Positions 7,771 to 16,153 of a DNA stretch of 64,000 bases are shown in pieces (within the stretch, counting starts at the first letter, position 1; each line of letters begins with the position of its first letter). Source of the DNA: Collinsella sp. (GTDB lineage: Bacteria > Actinomycetota > Coriobacteriia > Coriobacteriales > Coriobacteriaceae). The stretch lies in the NCBI GenBank assembly GCA_019425015.1, contig JAHYYJ010000010.1, positions 56,903-120,902 on the forward strand, given 5' to 3'. A program made the position numbers and the translations under genes. The notes under the pieces were generated by a model. It did no database searches. It was not told where the DNA came from and was given only the letters and a program-made list of their open reading frames with translations.

Positions 7771-10365
7771 TTGAAGCTCATCATCGCAGAGAAAAACGAC
7801 GCCGCGCGTCAGATTGCCGAGCGTCTGTCCACGGGCAAACCCAAAAAGGACAAGGTGTACAACACCGCCATCTACCGTTTTGAGTGGAAGGGCGAGGAGT
7901 GCGTGACCATCGGCCTGGCCGGTCACATCCTTGCGCCCGATTTTTGCGACAGCGTGCTGTTCGATAAAAAGCTGGGCTGGTATTCGGTCACGGAGGACGG
8001 TGAGATGCTGCCGGCCGATATGCCCGATGGCTTGGCCCGCCCGCCGTACGACACCAAGCGCAAGCCGTTTCTTGCCGACGGCATCTCCATCAAGGGCTGG
8101 AAGCTCGAGAGTCTGCCCTATCTCACCTGGGCACCCGTCATTAAGCTGCCGGCCGAGAAGGAACTCATCCGCTCGCTCAAGAACCTCGCCAAAAAGTCCG
8201 ACAGTGTCATCATCGCCACGGACTTCGATCGCGAGGGCGAGCTGATCGGTTCGGACGCCCTCAACAAGGTGCGCGAGGTGGCGCCCGACTTGCCGGTCGC
8301 CCGCGCCCAGTATTCTTCGTTTACCAAGGCCGAGATCACGCAGGCCTTCGATAACCTTGTCTCGCTCGACCAGAACCTGGCCGACGCCGGCGAGAGCCGT
8401 CAGCACATCGACCTCATTTGGGGTGCAGTGCTCACGCGCTACCTGACGCTCGCCAAGTTTGGCGGCTTTGGCAACGTGCGTTCCGCCGGCCGCGTGCAGA
8501 CGCCGACGCTTGCCCTGGTGGTCGAGCGCGAGCGCGAGCGCATGGCGTTTGTGCCCGAGGACTATTGGCAGATTCGCGGCATGGGCGCCGCGCAAGGCGC
8601 TGCCGAGGACGATCGCTTTAAGATCGCGCACAAGACGGCGCGCTTTACCGACAAGGATGCTGCTGAGACGGCGTACGGTCACGTTGACGGCGCTACGACG
8701 GCAACCGTCGCCGCGGTGACCAAGCGCTCGCGTAAGCAGCAGCCGCCCACGCCGTTTGCGACGACCTCGCTGCAGGCTGCCGCCGCGGCCGAGGGCATCT
8801 CACCTGCGCGTACCATGCGCATCGCCGAGTCCCTCTACATGGCCGGTCTCATCAGCTACCCGCGTGTCGACAACACCGTGTATCCCGCGACGCTCGATCT
8901 GGGCGCCGTGGTGAGCGACCTGGCAAAGATCAACCCGGCGCTGGCGCCCGTGTGCAAAAAGGTGCTCGCCGGCCCCATGAAGCCCACGCGCGGCAAGGTC
9001 GAGACCACCGACCACCCGCCTATCTACCCCACGGGCGAGGGCGATCCGTCCACGCTCGACGGCGGCCAGCGCAAACTCTATGACCTCATCGCCCGTCGCT
9101 TCCTGGCAACGCTCATGGGGCCCGCGACCATCGAGAACACCAAGCTCGAGCTCGATGTGAACGGTGAGCCGTTCGTGGCTTCGGGCGACGTGCTCGTGAC
9201 CCCGGGCTTCCGCGAGGCATATCCGTACGGTCTCAAGCGCGACGAGCAGATGCCGCCGCTTGAGCAGGGCGACACGGTCGACGTGTTCGACATTAAGCTC
9301 GAGGCCAAGCAGACCGAGCCGCCCGCGCGCTACAGCCAGGGCAAGCTCGTGCAGGAGATGGAAAAGCGCGGCCTGGGCACCAAGTCCACGCGCGCGAGTA
9401 TCATCGAGCGCCTGTATGCCGTGCGCTATCTCAAAAATGATCCCGTTGAGCCGAGCCAGCTGGGCATCGCCATCATCGACGCGCTGTCGCAGTTTGCCCC
9501 GCGCATCACGAGCCCCGATATGACCAGCGAGCTCGACGGCGACATGACCCGCGTGGAGCGCGGCGAGGACACCGAAGAGCATGTCGTGACGCACTCGCGC
9601 GCGCTGCTGGCCGGCGTGCTCGACGAGCTGCTCAAGCATACGCAGGAGCTGGGCGACGCCATCAGCGACGCCGTCACGGCCGATGCGCGCGTGGGCGCCT
9701 GCCCCAAGTGCGGCAAGGACCTGGTTATGAAGACGAGCGCCAAGACCCGCGGCAGCTTTATCGGCTGCATGGGTTGGCCCGACTGCGACGTGACCTATCC
9801 GGTGCCGAGCGGCGTCAAGGTGAGCCCGCTCGAGGGCGAGGCCGCCGTGTGCCCCGAGTGCGGCGCGCCGCGCATCAAGTGCCAGCCATTCCGCCAGAAG
9901 GCCTTCGAGATCTGCGTGAACCCCACGTGCCCCACCAACTACGAGCCCGATCTTAAGGTGGGCGAGTGCAAGGTGTGTGCCGAGGCCGGACGTCACGGCG
10001 ACCTGATCGCGCACAAGAGCGAGAAGAGCGGCAAGCGCTTTATCCGCTGCACCAACTACGATGACTGCGGCGTGAGCTATCCGCTGCCGGCGCGCGGCAA
10101 GCTCGAGGCGACGGGCGAGACCTGCCCCGAGTGCGGCGCCCCCATCGTGGTGGTCAACACGGCGCGCGGTCCGTGGCGTATCTGCGTCAACATGGACTGC
10201 CCGACCAAGGAGAAGAAGCCCGCCCGCGGTCGCAAGACCACAACCAAGGCGAGCACGGCAAAGAAGACGACGGCGGCCAAGAAGACCACGGCTAAGAAAG
10301 CCACTGCCGCCAAGAAGACGACCGCGAAGAAGTCGACTGCCAAGAAAGCAGCCTCCGACAAGTAA
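7771..10365 (+). CDS. topA: Type IA DNA topoisomerase with C-terminal zinc ribbons and lysine-rich tail
   Basis: An 864-residue topoisomerase that relaxes negative supercoils through a tyrosine-DNA link. The Toprim domain holds E7 (IIAEKNDAA) and DFDREGE at 151-157. SAGRVQTPTL (about 238-247) and ISYPRVDN (about 361-368) mark the catalytic core, with Y363 as the nucleophile; the family usually has YPRTDS. From about residue 640, several Cys4 topo zinc ribbons follow (CPKCGKDL, CPECGAPRI, CKVC, CPECGAPI). The last 55 residues are a Lys/Thr/Ala repeat resembling a histone H1 tail, which probably aids DNA binding. The start is TTG with TAGGAG upstream. The archaeal-like layout suggests the TopA/TopB-like clade rather than the E. 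coli type. Confidence 0.92.
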   Translation: MKLIIAEKNDAARQIAERLSTGKPKKDKVYNTAIYRFEWKGEECVTIGLAGHILAPDFCDSVLFDKKLGWYSVTEDGEMLPADMPDGLARPPYDTKRKPFLADGISIKGWKLESLPYLTWAPVIKLPAEKELIRSLKNLAKKSDSVIIATDFDREGELIGSDALNKVREVAPDLPVARAQYSSFTKAEITQAFDNLVSLDQNLADAGESRQHIDLIWGAVLTRYLTLAKFGGFGNVRSAGRVQTPTLALVVERERERMAFVPEDYWQIRGMGAAQGAAEDDRFKIAHKTARFTDKDAAETAYGHVDGATTATVAAVTKRSRKQQPPTPFATTSLQAAAAAEGISPARTMRIAESLYMAGLISYPRVDNTVYPATLDLGAVVSDLAKINPALAPVCKKVLAGPMKPTRGKVETTDHPPIYPTGEGDPSTLDGGQRKLYDLIARRFLATLMGPATIENTKLELDVNGEPFVASGDVLVTPGFREAYPYGLKRDEQMPPLEQGDTVDVFDIKLEAKQTEPPARYSQGKLVQEMEKRGLGTKSTRASIIERLYAVRYLKNDPVEPSQLGIAIIDALSQFAPRITSPDMTSELDGDMTRVERGEDTEEHVVTHSRALLAGVLDELLKHTQELGDAISDAVTADARVGACPKCGKDLVMKTSAKTRGSFIGCMGWPDCDVTYPVPSGVKVSPLEGEAAVCPECGAPRIKCQPFRQKAFEICVNPTCPTNYEPDLKVGECKVCAEAGRHGDLIAHKSEKSGKRFIRCTNYDDCGVSYPLPARGKLEATGETCPECGAPIVVVNTARGPWRICVNMDCPTKEKKPARGRKTTTKASTAKKTTAAKKTTAKKATAAKKTTAKKSTAKKAASDK

Positions 10366-10387
10366 CGGCGCGGTCGAAACATTGCCT

Positions 10388-10429
10388 AAAAAACGAGCGA
10401 GGACCCCACGATCCTCGCTCGTTTTTTTT
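10388..10429 (+). terminator. Strong rho-independent terminator after the topoisomerase gene
   Basis: An 11-bp perfect stem ACGAGCGAGGA / TCCTCGCTCGT (10393-10403 with 10412-10422) runs into eight T residues. A residues before the stem allow use on the other strand as well. Confidence 0.9.
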
Positions 10430-10430
10430 G

Positions 10431-10490
10431 ACCGGCAGTTAGGGACGTTCCTTTTCTGCCGGCAGTTTAGGAACGTCTCTAACTGCCGGC
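10431..10490. repeat. 60-bp inverted repeat with GGGACGTTC core
   Basis: The 22-base arms at 10431-10452 and 10469-10490 are reverse complements with one or two mismatches. Each arm runs from CCGGCAGTTA to GGGACGTTCCT (GAGAC in the second). The spacer repeats CTGCCGGCAGTTT. No T-run follows, so it is not a simple terminator. It has the form of a REP-like palindrome. Confidence 0.75.
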
Positions 10491-10507
10491 TCGGGAACGA
10501 CAAAGCG

Positions 10508-11491
10508 CTAGTTCACCTCGACGGGTTTGGCGCCGGGATAGCGCTCCTCAAAGTCTAGGCGGTACTTATTGTCATTGGTACCCGCCACGTTGTCGCGCGA
10601 CAGCGGCGCCACGATCTCATTCTTGTGGTCCGCAGGCTTGGCGTATTTCAGGCTGATCTCCCAGGCATCACAGATTGCGTCAATGCGGTGATCCAGGTCG
10701 TCGTACAGGGCGATGATGTCCTTCCAGGAGCTGTAGTTCTTGGAGCTCGTCGGGACGTCCAGGTCCTCGACGATGTCGTAATACTGCTCGATGGTGTCCT
10801 CCGTGCGCTCGGCGACGTCGGCGAGATTTTGACGGGTGGTTCGATCCTCTTCCAGATAGTTGCCGTTGAAGTTCTGCGCGCAGCCACGGACCTGGCTGTC
10901 GAGATCTTCGAGCAGGTCGTAGTATTCGCTCAGGCGACGGTAGAGGTTCTGCTCGGAGAGCGTTGCTTCGCCGCCATCCTCGTCGTCATCGTCATCATCG
11001 TCGTACAGGCTGTTGGGATCGCCGAGAGGCTTTAGGTCATCGTCGTCGACGTCATGGTGCAGCTTAGCTACCGCGGCAGTCGTCTGCGTGGCGGCGTTGT
11101 CGAAAGGCTTGATCACAAAGAAAACGACCAGGGCGATGATGATCGCCACCAGCACAACAATAACGGCGATAAGCGGCCCGGTGCCGCTCTTTTTGGGAGC
11201 GGGGGTCTGTGGCGAAGCGGGCGCGTATGCGGGAGCCGGCTGCTGTTGGGGCGAGCCGCTCGCGACGGGTATGCGCTGCGTGGTCTCGACGGCCTCGGTC
11301 CTTGCGGCAGGGTCGGGGCTATAGGCGAGGGAGTCATCCGCCTTGGCTTGCGGCGTATCAAGGGAGCCGGTCTGCTCAAAAGCGGGCTGGCTATCGCTTG
11401 CGGCTGTTTGCTCAACGGGTGCACCGCATGAGGTGCAGAACTTGGCATCATCTGCAAGAAGCTTGCCGCACGAGGCGCAATACCGAGACAT
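10508..11491 (-). CDS. Zinc-ribbon, single-pass membrane protein of unknown function
   Basis: 327 residues. The N-terminus is a zinc ribbon: CASCG at about 5-9 and CTSCG at about 19-23, of the zinc_ribbon_2 type. A Ser/Pro/Gln-rich linker, one strong membrane helix (about 106-130, LIAVIVVLVAIIIALVVFF), a run of acidic residues (DDDDDDDEDGG) and a helical extracellular domain follow. I chose ATG 11491 because AAAGGAG lies just upstream and the ribbon then begins at residue 1; an in-frame ATG 18 bases earlier has no such site. The layout (cytoplasmic zinc ribbon, membrane helix, outer sensor-like domain) suggests envelope sensing, but this is only inference. Long inverted repeats flank it on both sides. 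Confidence 0.75.
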   Translation of the reverse strand: MSRYCASCGKLLADDAKFCTSCGAPVEQTAASDSQPAFEQTGSLDTPQAKADDSLAYSPDPAARTEAVETTQRIPVASGSPQQQPAPAYAPASPQTPAPKKSGTGPLIAVIVVLVAIIIALVVFFVIKPFDNAATQTTAAVAKLHHDVDDDDLKPLGDPNSLYDDDDDDDEDGGEATLSEQNLYRRLSEYYDLLEDLDSQVRGCAQNFNGNYLEEDRTTRQNLADVAERTEDTIEQYYDIVEDLDVPTSSKNYSSWKDIIALYDDLDHRIDAICDAWEISLKYAKPADHKNEIVAPLSRDNVAGTNDNKYRLDFEERYPGAKPVEVN

Positions 11492-11560
11492 TGCCACTCC
11501 TTTCGCCACATTTCAATGCAATACGACGATTATACCCAGCATCCAAAATTCCCCATCATA

Positions 11561-11627
11561 AGTTGCGGTGAAATAGGGACTGTTTGGCGGTCTCAGAGCT
11601 TCAATCAGTCCCTATTTCACCGCAACT
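11561..11627. repeat. 67-bp perfect inverted repeat with AGGGAC core
   Basis: Two 22-base arms (11561-11582 and 11606-11627) are exact reverse complements: AGTTGCGGTGAAAT plus AGGGACTG and its complement. The loop is 23 bases. It lies between the zinc-ribbon gene and tmk, which diverge from it. Arm length and the AGGGAC core match the repeat at 10431-10490, although the outer sequence differs. Confidence 0.8.
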
Positions 11628-11730
11628 TTGGAAAGGCGCCTTTAGCCATTGGGGACGCGCCGAGCACTGGGGTATCATGGCTTGGTTGATATATCTGCAT
11701 TTACGCGCCTTGTAGGAAGGGGCTGCGCCC

Positions 11731-12414
11731 ATGGCTTTTGAGCCTGCTCAACATAGCTTTATCACGCTCGAGGGCGTCGACGGTGCCGGCAAGTCCACGC
11801 AGGCGCGCCTGCTTGCCCGCGCGCTCGAACTCGCTGGCTATCAGGTCGTAACTCTGCGCGAGCCGGGTGGCACTGCCATCAGCGAAAAGATTCGCGCCCT
11901 GCTGCTCGACCCCGCCAACACGGCGATGGGCGATACCTGCGAGCTGTTGCTCTACGAGGCTGCGCGTGCCCAGTTGGTGCACGAGGTCATAGCCCCCGCC
12001 CTTGCGGCCGGCAAGGTGGTCCTGTGCGATCGCTTCTACGATTCCACGACCTGCTACCAGGCATTTGCCGACGGCCTCGATCGCCAGATGGTGCGCGACG
12101 CCAACAACCTGGCCGTCGCGGGAACGCACCCGGCGCTCACACTCGTCTACCACATCACGCCCGAGCAGGCGGCGCTACGCATGGCAGCCCGTGGCGCGGC
12201 AGATCGCATGGAGGCTAAGGGCATGGCATTCCAGGAGCGTGTCTACGAGGGGTTTTGCGCAATTGCTGCCGAGGAGCCAGACCGCGTAAAGCTCATCGAC
12301 GCCACTACGACCGTCGAGGAAGTCTTCGAGAAGACGGTCGAACAGGTTCGCGCGTACGGTCTCGACATTCCGCAAGATGCCGTCGCCGCCGCGCTTGCCA
12401 AGGAGGCCGAGTAA
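11731..12414 (+). CDS. tmk: Thymidylate kinase
   Basis: A 227-residue P-loop kinase converting dTMP to dTDP. EGVDGAGKSTQA (about 15-26) is the Walker A loop of bacterial Tmk, REPGGT (about 48-53) binds dTMP, and DRFYDST(T)CYQ is the DR(F/Y)xxS motif with the arginine of the active site. The C-terminal third has the LID-region arginines (RGAADRMEAKG). It is followed after one base by holB, a conserved pairing in Gram-positive genomes, and together they feed DNA replication. Confidence 0.95.
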   Translation: MAFEPAQHSFITLEGVDGAGKSTQARLLARALELAGYQVVTLREPGGTAISEKIRALLLDPANTAMGDTCELLLYEAARAQLVHEVIAPALAAGKVVLCDRFYDSTTCYQAFADGLDRQMVRDANNLAVAGTHPALTLVYHITPEQAALRMAARGAADRMEAKGMAFQERVYEGFCAIAAEEPDRVKLIDATTTVEEVFEKTVEQVRAYGLDIPQDAVAAALAKEAE

Positions 12415-12415
12415 C

Positions 12416-13543
12416 ATGGCCCCCGCTCAGACAAGCCTGCTGGCCAAGCTCGACACCCAACAGCGCGTGCGCGATTTTTTGACCAACGCCGTTGCTAGCG
12501 GCCGCGCATCGCACGCCTACCTGTTTTTGGGCGCTCCCGGCGCCGGCAAGCTCGACGCCGCGTGGGCGCTCGCTCAAGCCTTCCTGTGCGAGCAGGACGG
12601 CTGCGGCGCATGCGACAGCTGCGTGCGCGTCGCCCGCCATACGCACCCCGACGTGCACTATTACACGCCCGAGAGCGCCACGGGTTACCTCATTGCCCAG
12701 ACCCGCGAGCTGCTCGATGACGTGCCGCTGGCACCCATTCGCGCCAAGGCCAAGGTCTACATCATCGACCGTGCCGAGCAGCTGCGCGCCAACACCGCCA
12801 ACGCACTGCTCAAGACACTCGAGGAGCCGCCCGAGGGCGTTATGTTCATCTTGCTGGGCACCTCGGCAGACGTGATGCTGCCCACCATCGTGAGCCGCTG
12901 CCAGTGCGTGCCGTTTCGGCTGGTGTCGCCCGCCGTCGCCGCGCAGGCCGTGAGCCGCGCCACCGGTCAGGACCCTGCGCGTTGCCGCATGGCGGTCGCC
13001 GTGGCGGGAAGCCCCACACGCGGCATCGAGTTTCTTAAGAGCGCCGAGCGCCAGGACGCCCGCCGTCAGATGGTCCGTGCCATCGACTCACTCATTGCCG
13101 CCGACGAGGCCGACGTGCTCAGTCGCGCCAAGTCGCTCATCGTCGCCGTCAAGGCGCCGCTCGCCGAGGTCAAGTCCACGCAGGAAAAGGTACTCGAGCA
13201 AAATGCCGACTACCTGTCGCGTGGAGCATTGAAGCAGCTTGAGGACCGCAACAAGCGCGAACTCAACGCGCGCGAGCGTTCGGGTATCATGGAAGCGCTG
13301 GCGAGCGCGCGGACGCTCATGCGCGACGTGCTGCTGACACTTCAGGACGAGGCAGCCGACGTGGTGAACGAGGATGTGCGCGACACGATCGGTCGGCTTG
13401 CCGCCGCGACCAATGTTGCGGGTGCCACCCGGGCGCTCGAGGCGGTCGCGACCGCCGAGCGCAACATCGCCAGAAACGTTACTCCCCAGCTGGCCATCGA
13501 GGTCATGCTGTTCGATATCAGGAAGGCACTGAAATGCCGTTAG
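12416..13543 (+). CDS. holB: DNA polymerase III subunit delta' (clamp loader)
   Basis: 375 residues. Delta' is the rigid stator of the clamp loader that places the beta clamp on DNA. GAPGAGKLDAAWALA (about 39-53) is a P-loop-like segment in which the invariant Lys/Ser is altered, as in delta' proteins that do not hydrolyse ATP. CGACDSCVRVARHTHPD (about 62-78) holds the zinc-binding cysteines of the family. TLEEPPEGVMFILL and SRCQCVPFR are typical clamp-loader motifs. The start is ATG 12416, one base after the tmk stop, with AAGGAGG inside the end of tmk. It overlaps ricT by 10 bases. Confidence 0.92.
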   Translation: MAPAQTSLLAKLDTQQRVRDFLTNAVASGRASHAYLFLGAPGAGKLDAAWALAQAFLCEQDGCGACDSCVRVARHTHPDVHYYTPESATGYLIAQTRELLDDVPLAPIRAKAKVYIIDRAEQLRANTANALLKTLEEPPEGVMFILLGTSADVMLPTIVSRCQCVPFRLVSPAVAAQAVSRATGQDPARCRMAVAVAGSPTRGIEFLKSAERQDARRQMVRAIDSLIAADEADVLSRAKSLIVAVKAPLAEVKSTQEKVLEQNADYLSRGALKQLEDRNKRELNARERSGIMEALASARTLMRDVLLTLQDEAADVVNEDVRDTIGRLAAATNVAGATRALEAVATAERNIARNVTPQLAIEVMLFDIRKALKCR

Positions 13544-15234
13544 TCGTACCCGTTAAGTTTACCTACGCCTCGCGCGACCTGTGGTTTGACCCGCAGGACC
13601 TGGATATCCTCGAGGCCGATTATGCCATTTGCTCCACCGAGCGCGGAACCGAGATCGGCTTGGTTACGGCCGATCCCTTCGAGGTGCCGCAAGACGAGAT
13701 CGGTCAGCCGCTCAAGCCCGTGCTGCGCGTGGCGAGCGACATCGACCTGCAGCTTGCCGACGATCTTGCCATCCAGGGCGACGAGGCCATGGTCGATTTC
13801 CGCCGACTGGTCAAAGATCTCGACCTCGAGATGAAGCCGGTCGGCGTTGAGTACCTGTTTGGCGGCGAGAAGGCCGTGTTCTACTTTGCGGCCGAGGAGC
13901 GCGTCGATTTTCGCCAGCTCGTCAAGGATCTGTCCTCGACGCTGCACATTCGCGTCGACATGCGCCAGATCGGCGTGCGCGACGAGACTCGCCTGGTGGG
14001 CGGCTATGCCCAGTGCGGCCAGGAGCTCTGTTGCACGCGCTTTGGCGGACAGTTTGAGCCCGTCTCGATCCGCATGGCAAAAGAGCAGGACCTGCCGCTC
14101 AATTCCTCCAAGATCAGCGGCGTTTGCGGCCGCCTGATGTGCTGCCTGCGCTATGAGTTCGAAGCGTACAAGGACTTTAAGAGCCGTGCGCCCAAAAAGA
14201 AGACGCTCATCGATACGCCGCTCGGCAAGGCGCGTATTCAGGAATATGACACGCCGCGTGAGCAGCTGGTGCTGCGCCTGGAGAACGGCAAGGTCTTTAA
14301 GGTCAACCTGGCCGATATGACCTGCTCGGAGGGCTGCAAAAAGAAGGCCGCCGAGCAGGGCTGCAACTGCCGCCCCGACTGCGTGACGCGCGACGTGCTC
14401 GAGCGCATCGAGTCGCCCGAGATGCGTCTGGCGCTTATGGAGCTCGACCGCGAGAACGGCGTCGACGTGGGCGATGGCCTGTCGAGCGCCGACCGTCTGG
14501 CCGGTACGTCGATGCCCAAGCGCCGTCGTCGCGATGCTGAATCCGATGCTCGCGCCGGTCAGGGGCAGGGCGAGGGCCGTGGCCGCGGAAAGGGTCGTGG
14601 CAATGCCGCAACGTCCGAGGCCGAGGAGGCCGCCGGTGGCCGTCGTCGTCGCAAGCGCGCGGGCTCGGGCGATGTCGGCGAGGCTGCAGCTGCAGGCAAG
14701 AACGCCTCCCGCGAGCGCGAGGTTCAGCAGCCCCAGCAGCAGAATCGCGGCGGTGGTATGAACCCCACGCGTCGTCGCCGCCGTCACCTGTCGAGCGAGG
14801 AGCGCGAGGATGCCTTCCGCGCCGCAGCTGCTCGCGAGGCCGGTGCCGCTTCCAAGGGTCCCTCGGGTTCCGATGCGCCTGCCGACAAGGGCGGCAAGTC
14901 ACGCGGCGAGGATGAGCGCGCGCCGCGTCCGCGCCGTCGCCATTCCTCGGGCGCGCAACAGAAGCCCTCAGTGCCCTCCGTGGCCGATCAGGTCTCGGAT
15001 GGCGAGGTCAAGGTCACGCGCCGGCGTCCCGGAGATGGCGGGGGAGCGGCTGCCAAGGCTTCGCGTGGCGCGGCTCGCGACGAGCGCGAGCCGCGCGAGG
15101 ATCGCGGTGGCGAGGGCTCGGCCGACCAGGGTCAAAAGCGCCGTCGCCGGCGCCGTTCCCGCAAGCCGCGCCAGGATGGTGGCGAGGGCTCGACCCCGTC
15201 TTCGTCCGCACCACAACCGCCCGCCGGCGAATAA
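13534..15234 (+). CDS. ricT: PSP1-domain protein RicT (YaaT) with a long basic tail
   Basis: The first ~280 residues are the PSP1/RicT domain. CGQELCC (about 162-168) and CGRLMCC (about 195-201) are the cysteine groups that bind Fe-S clusters in the Ric complex, and CSEGCKKKAAEQGCNC adds a further Cys cluster. In Bacillus, RicAFT acts with RNase Y in mRNA processing and development. The gene is also next to holB in many Firmicutes, as here. From about residue 320 to 566 the protein is a disordered Arg/Gly/Ala/Glu-rich region with repeated RRRR patches, absent from Bacillus YaaT; it may bind RNA. It overlaps holB by 10 bases. Confidence 0.9.
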   Translation: MPLVVPVKFTYASRDLWFDPQDLDILEADYAICSTERGTEIGLVTADPFEVPQDEIGQPLKPVLRVASDIDLQLADDLAIQGDEAMVDFRRLVKDLDLEMKPVGVEYLFGGEKAVFYFAAEERVDFRQLVKDLSSTLHIRVDMRQIGVRDETRLVGGYAQCGQELCCTRFGGQFEPVSIRMAKEQDLPLNSSKISGVCGRLMCCLRYEFEAYKDFKSRAPKKKTLIDTPLGKARIQEYDTPREQLVLRLENGKVFKVNLADMTCSEGCKKKAAEQGCNCRPDCVTRDVLERIESPEMRLALMELDRENGVDVGDGLSSADRLAGTSMPKRRRRDAESDARAGQGQGEGRGRGKGRGNAATSEAEEAAGGRRRRKRAGSGDVGEAAAAGKNASREREVQQPQQQNRGGGMNPTRRRRRHLSSEEREDAFRAAAAREAGAASKGPSGSDAPADKGGKSRGEDERAPRPRRRHSSGAQQKPSVPSVADQVSDGEVKVTRRRPGDGGGAAAKASRGAARDEREPREDRGGEGSADQGQKRRRRRRSRKPRQDGGEGSTPSSSAPQPPAGE

Positions 15235-15297
15235 CGCCCGCGAGCGGATTTAGCCCGCCTTGCCCCGAGCGCATCGGGGTATCATAGCGCCGGATCA

Positions 15298-15328
15298 ACA
15301 ACCCTCCCTGCGACCGAATGTAGGGAGG
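15298..15328 (+). promoter_or_regulatory. Hairpin enclosing the likely comF ribosome site
   Basis: ACAACCCTCCCT just upstream pairs perfectly with AGGGAGGGTTGT, which ends five bases before the TTG start of comF. AGGGAGGG is the only purine-rich ribosome site for that start, so the stem would hide it. It could equally be a terminator for ricT, although only TGTGTCTT follows it. Confidence 0.5.
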
Positions 15329-15336
15329 GTTGTGTC

Positions 15337-16143
15337 TTGAAGAGCCATCTGAACATATTGAGCTGTCTGCAGGGTGCCGGTGCCCTACCGTTTGCGGACG
15401 AATTACTACCGTTTGCCGATCGGGTGGCACGCGAGGCGCTCGAGGCATTGTCGCCAACACGATGTGCCGGCTGCGAGCGCGCCGGTACGCTTATTTGCCA
15501 AGACTGCCTGGCTGCGCTCACGCTCATCGACCCACGTCATAGCTGCACCCGATGCGGCGCCCCGTTTGGGGATTTGCTGTGCACTGAGTGTTCGGTCGAG
15601 GGCACGTCCTCGGCAATGGCGGAGGCGCTCGACCGCTGCCTGGCGTGCGCCGTCTATGCGCATCCGCTGCCGCGCATCATTAAAGCGTACAAGGATGCGG
15701 GCGAGCGACGTCTGGCTCCGTATCTGGCGGAGCTGCTCTACGACACCGCCCTGCATGCCCAGGTCGTAGCGCCCGAACGCTTAGGAGGTGTGCTGTCCGG
15801 TGCGGATGCGGTGGTGTTTGTGCCTGCGACGGCGGCAGCGTTTCGGCGGCGTGGTTTTGATCATATGGAGGCTATTGCGCGCCCATTTTGCGAGCTGTCG
15901 GGTGTTCCCCTGCTCGATGCTCTCGTCAAGTACGGGCATGGCGACCAGCGCGAACTCGGTCGTGAGGAGCGTCGCGAGCGTGCCCAAGGCATATACGAGA
16001 CGGTTGAGGACGTGCACGGCCGCCGCCTACTGCTTATCGATGACGTTATCACCACGGGCGCGACCATGGCAGCAGCCTCGGCGGAGCTCAAGCGTGCCGG
16101 CGCTGCGGCAGTCGATGGCCTTGCTATCGCACGTGTTTGGTAG
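15337..16143 (+). CDS. comF: ComF-family phosphoribosyltransferase-like protein
   Basis: 268 residues. CAGCERAG...CQDCL and CTRCGAPFGDLLCTEC (about 42-91) form the Cys4 zinc fingers typical of ComFC. LLIDDVITTGATMAAAS (about 226-242) is the PRPP-binding loop of type I phosphoribosyltransferases. ComFC is needed for uptake of transforming DNA in competent bacteria, though many non-competent species keep it. The start is TTG 15337; an in-frame GTG at 15424 is a shorter alternative, but the first choice has a purine-rich site (inside a hairpin). Downstream is an unrelated nuclease-like gene. Confidence 0.88.
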   Translation: MKSHLNILSCLQGAGALPFADELLPFADRVAREALEALSPTRCAGCERAGTLICQDCLAALTLIDPRHSCTRCGAPFGDLLCTECSVEGTSSAMAEALDRCLACAVYAHPLPRIIKAYKDAGERRLAPYLAELLYDTALHAQVVAPERLGGVLSGADAVVFVPATAAAFRRRGFDHMEAIARPFCELSGVPLLDALVKYGHGDQRELGREERRERAQGIYETVEDVHGRRLLLIDDVITTGATMAAASAELKRAGAAAVDGLAIARVW

Positions 16144-16153
16144 GGGTGGTTTT

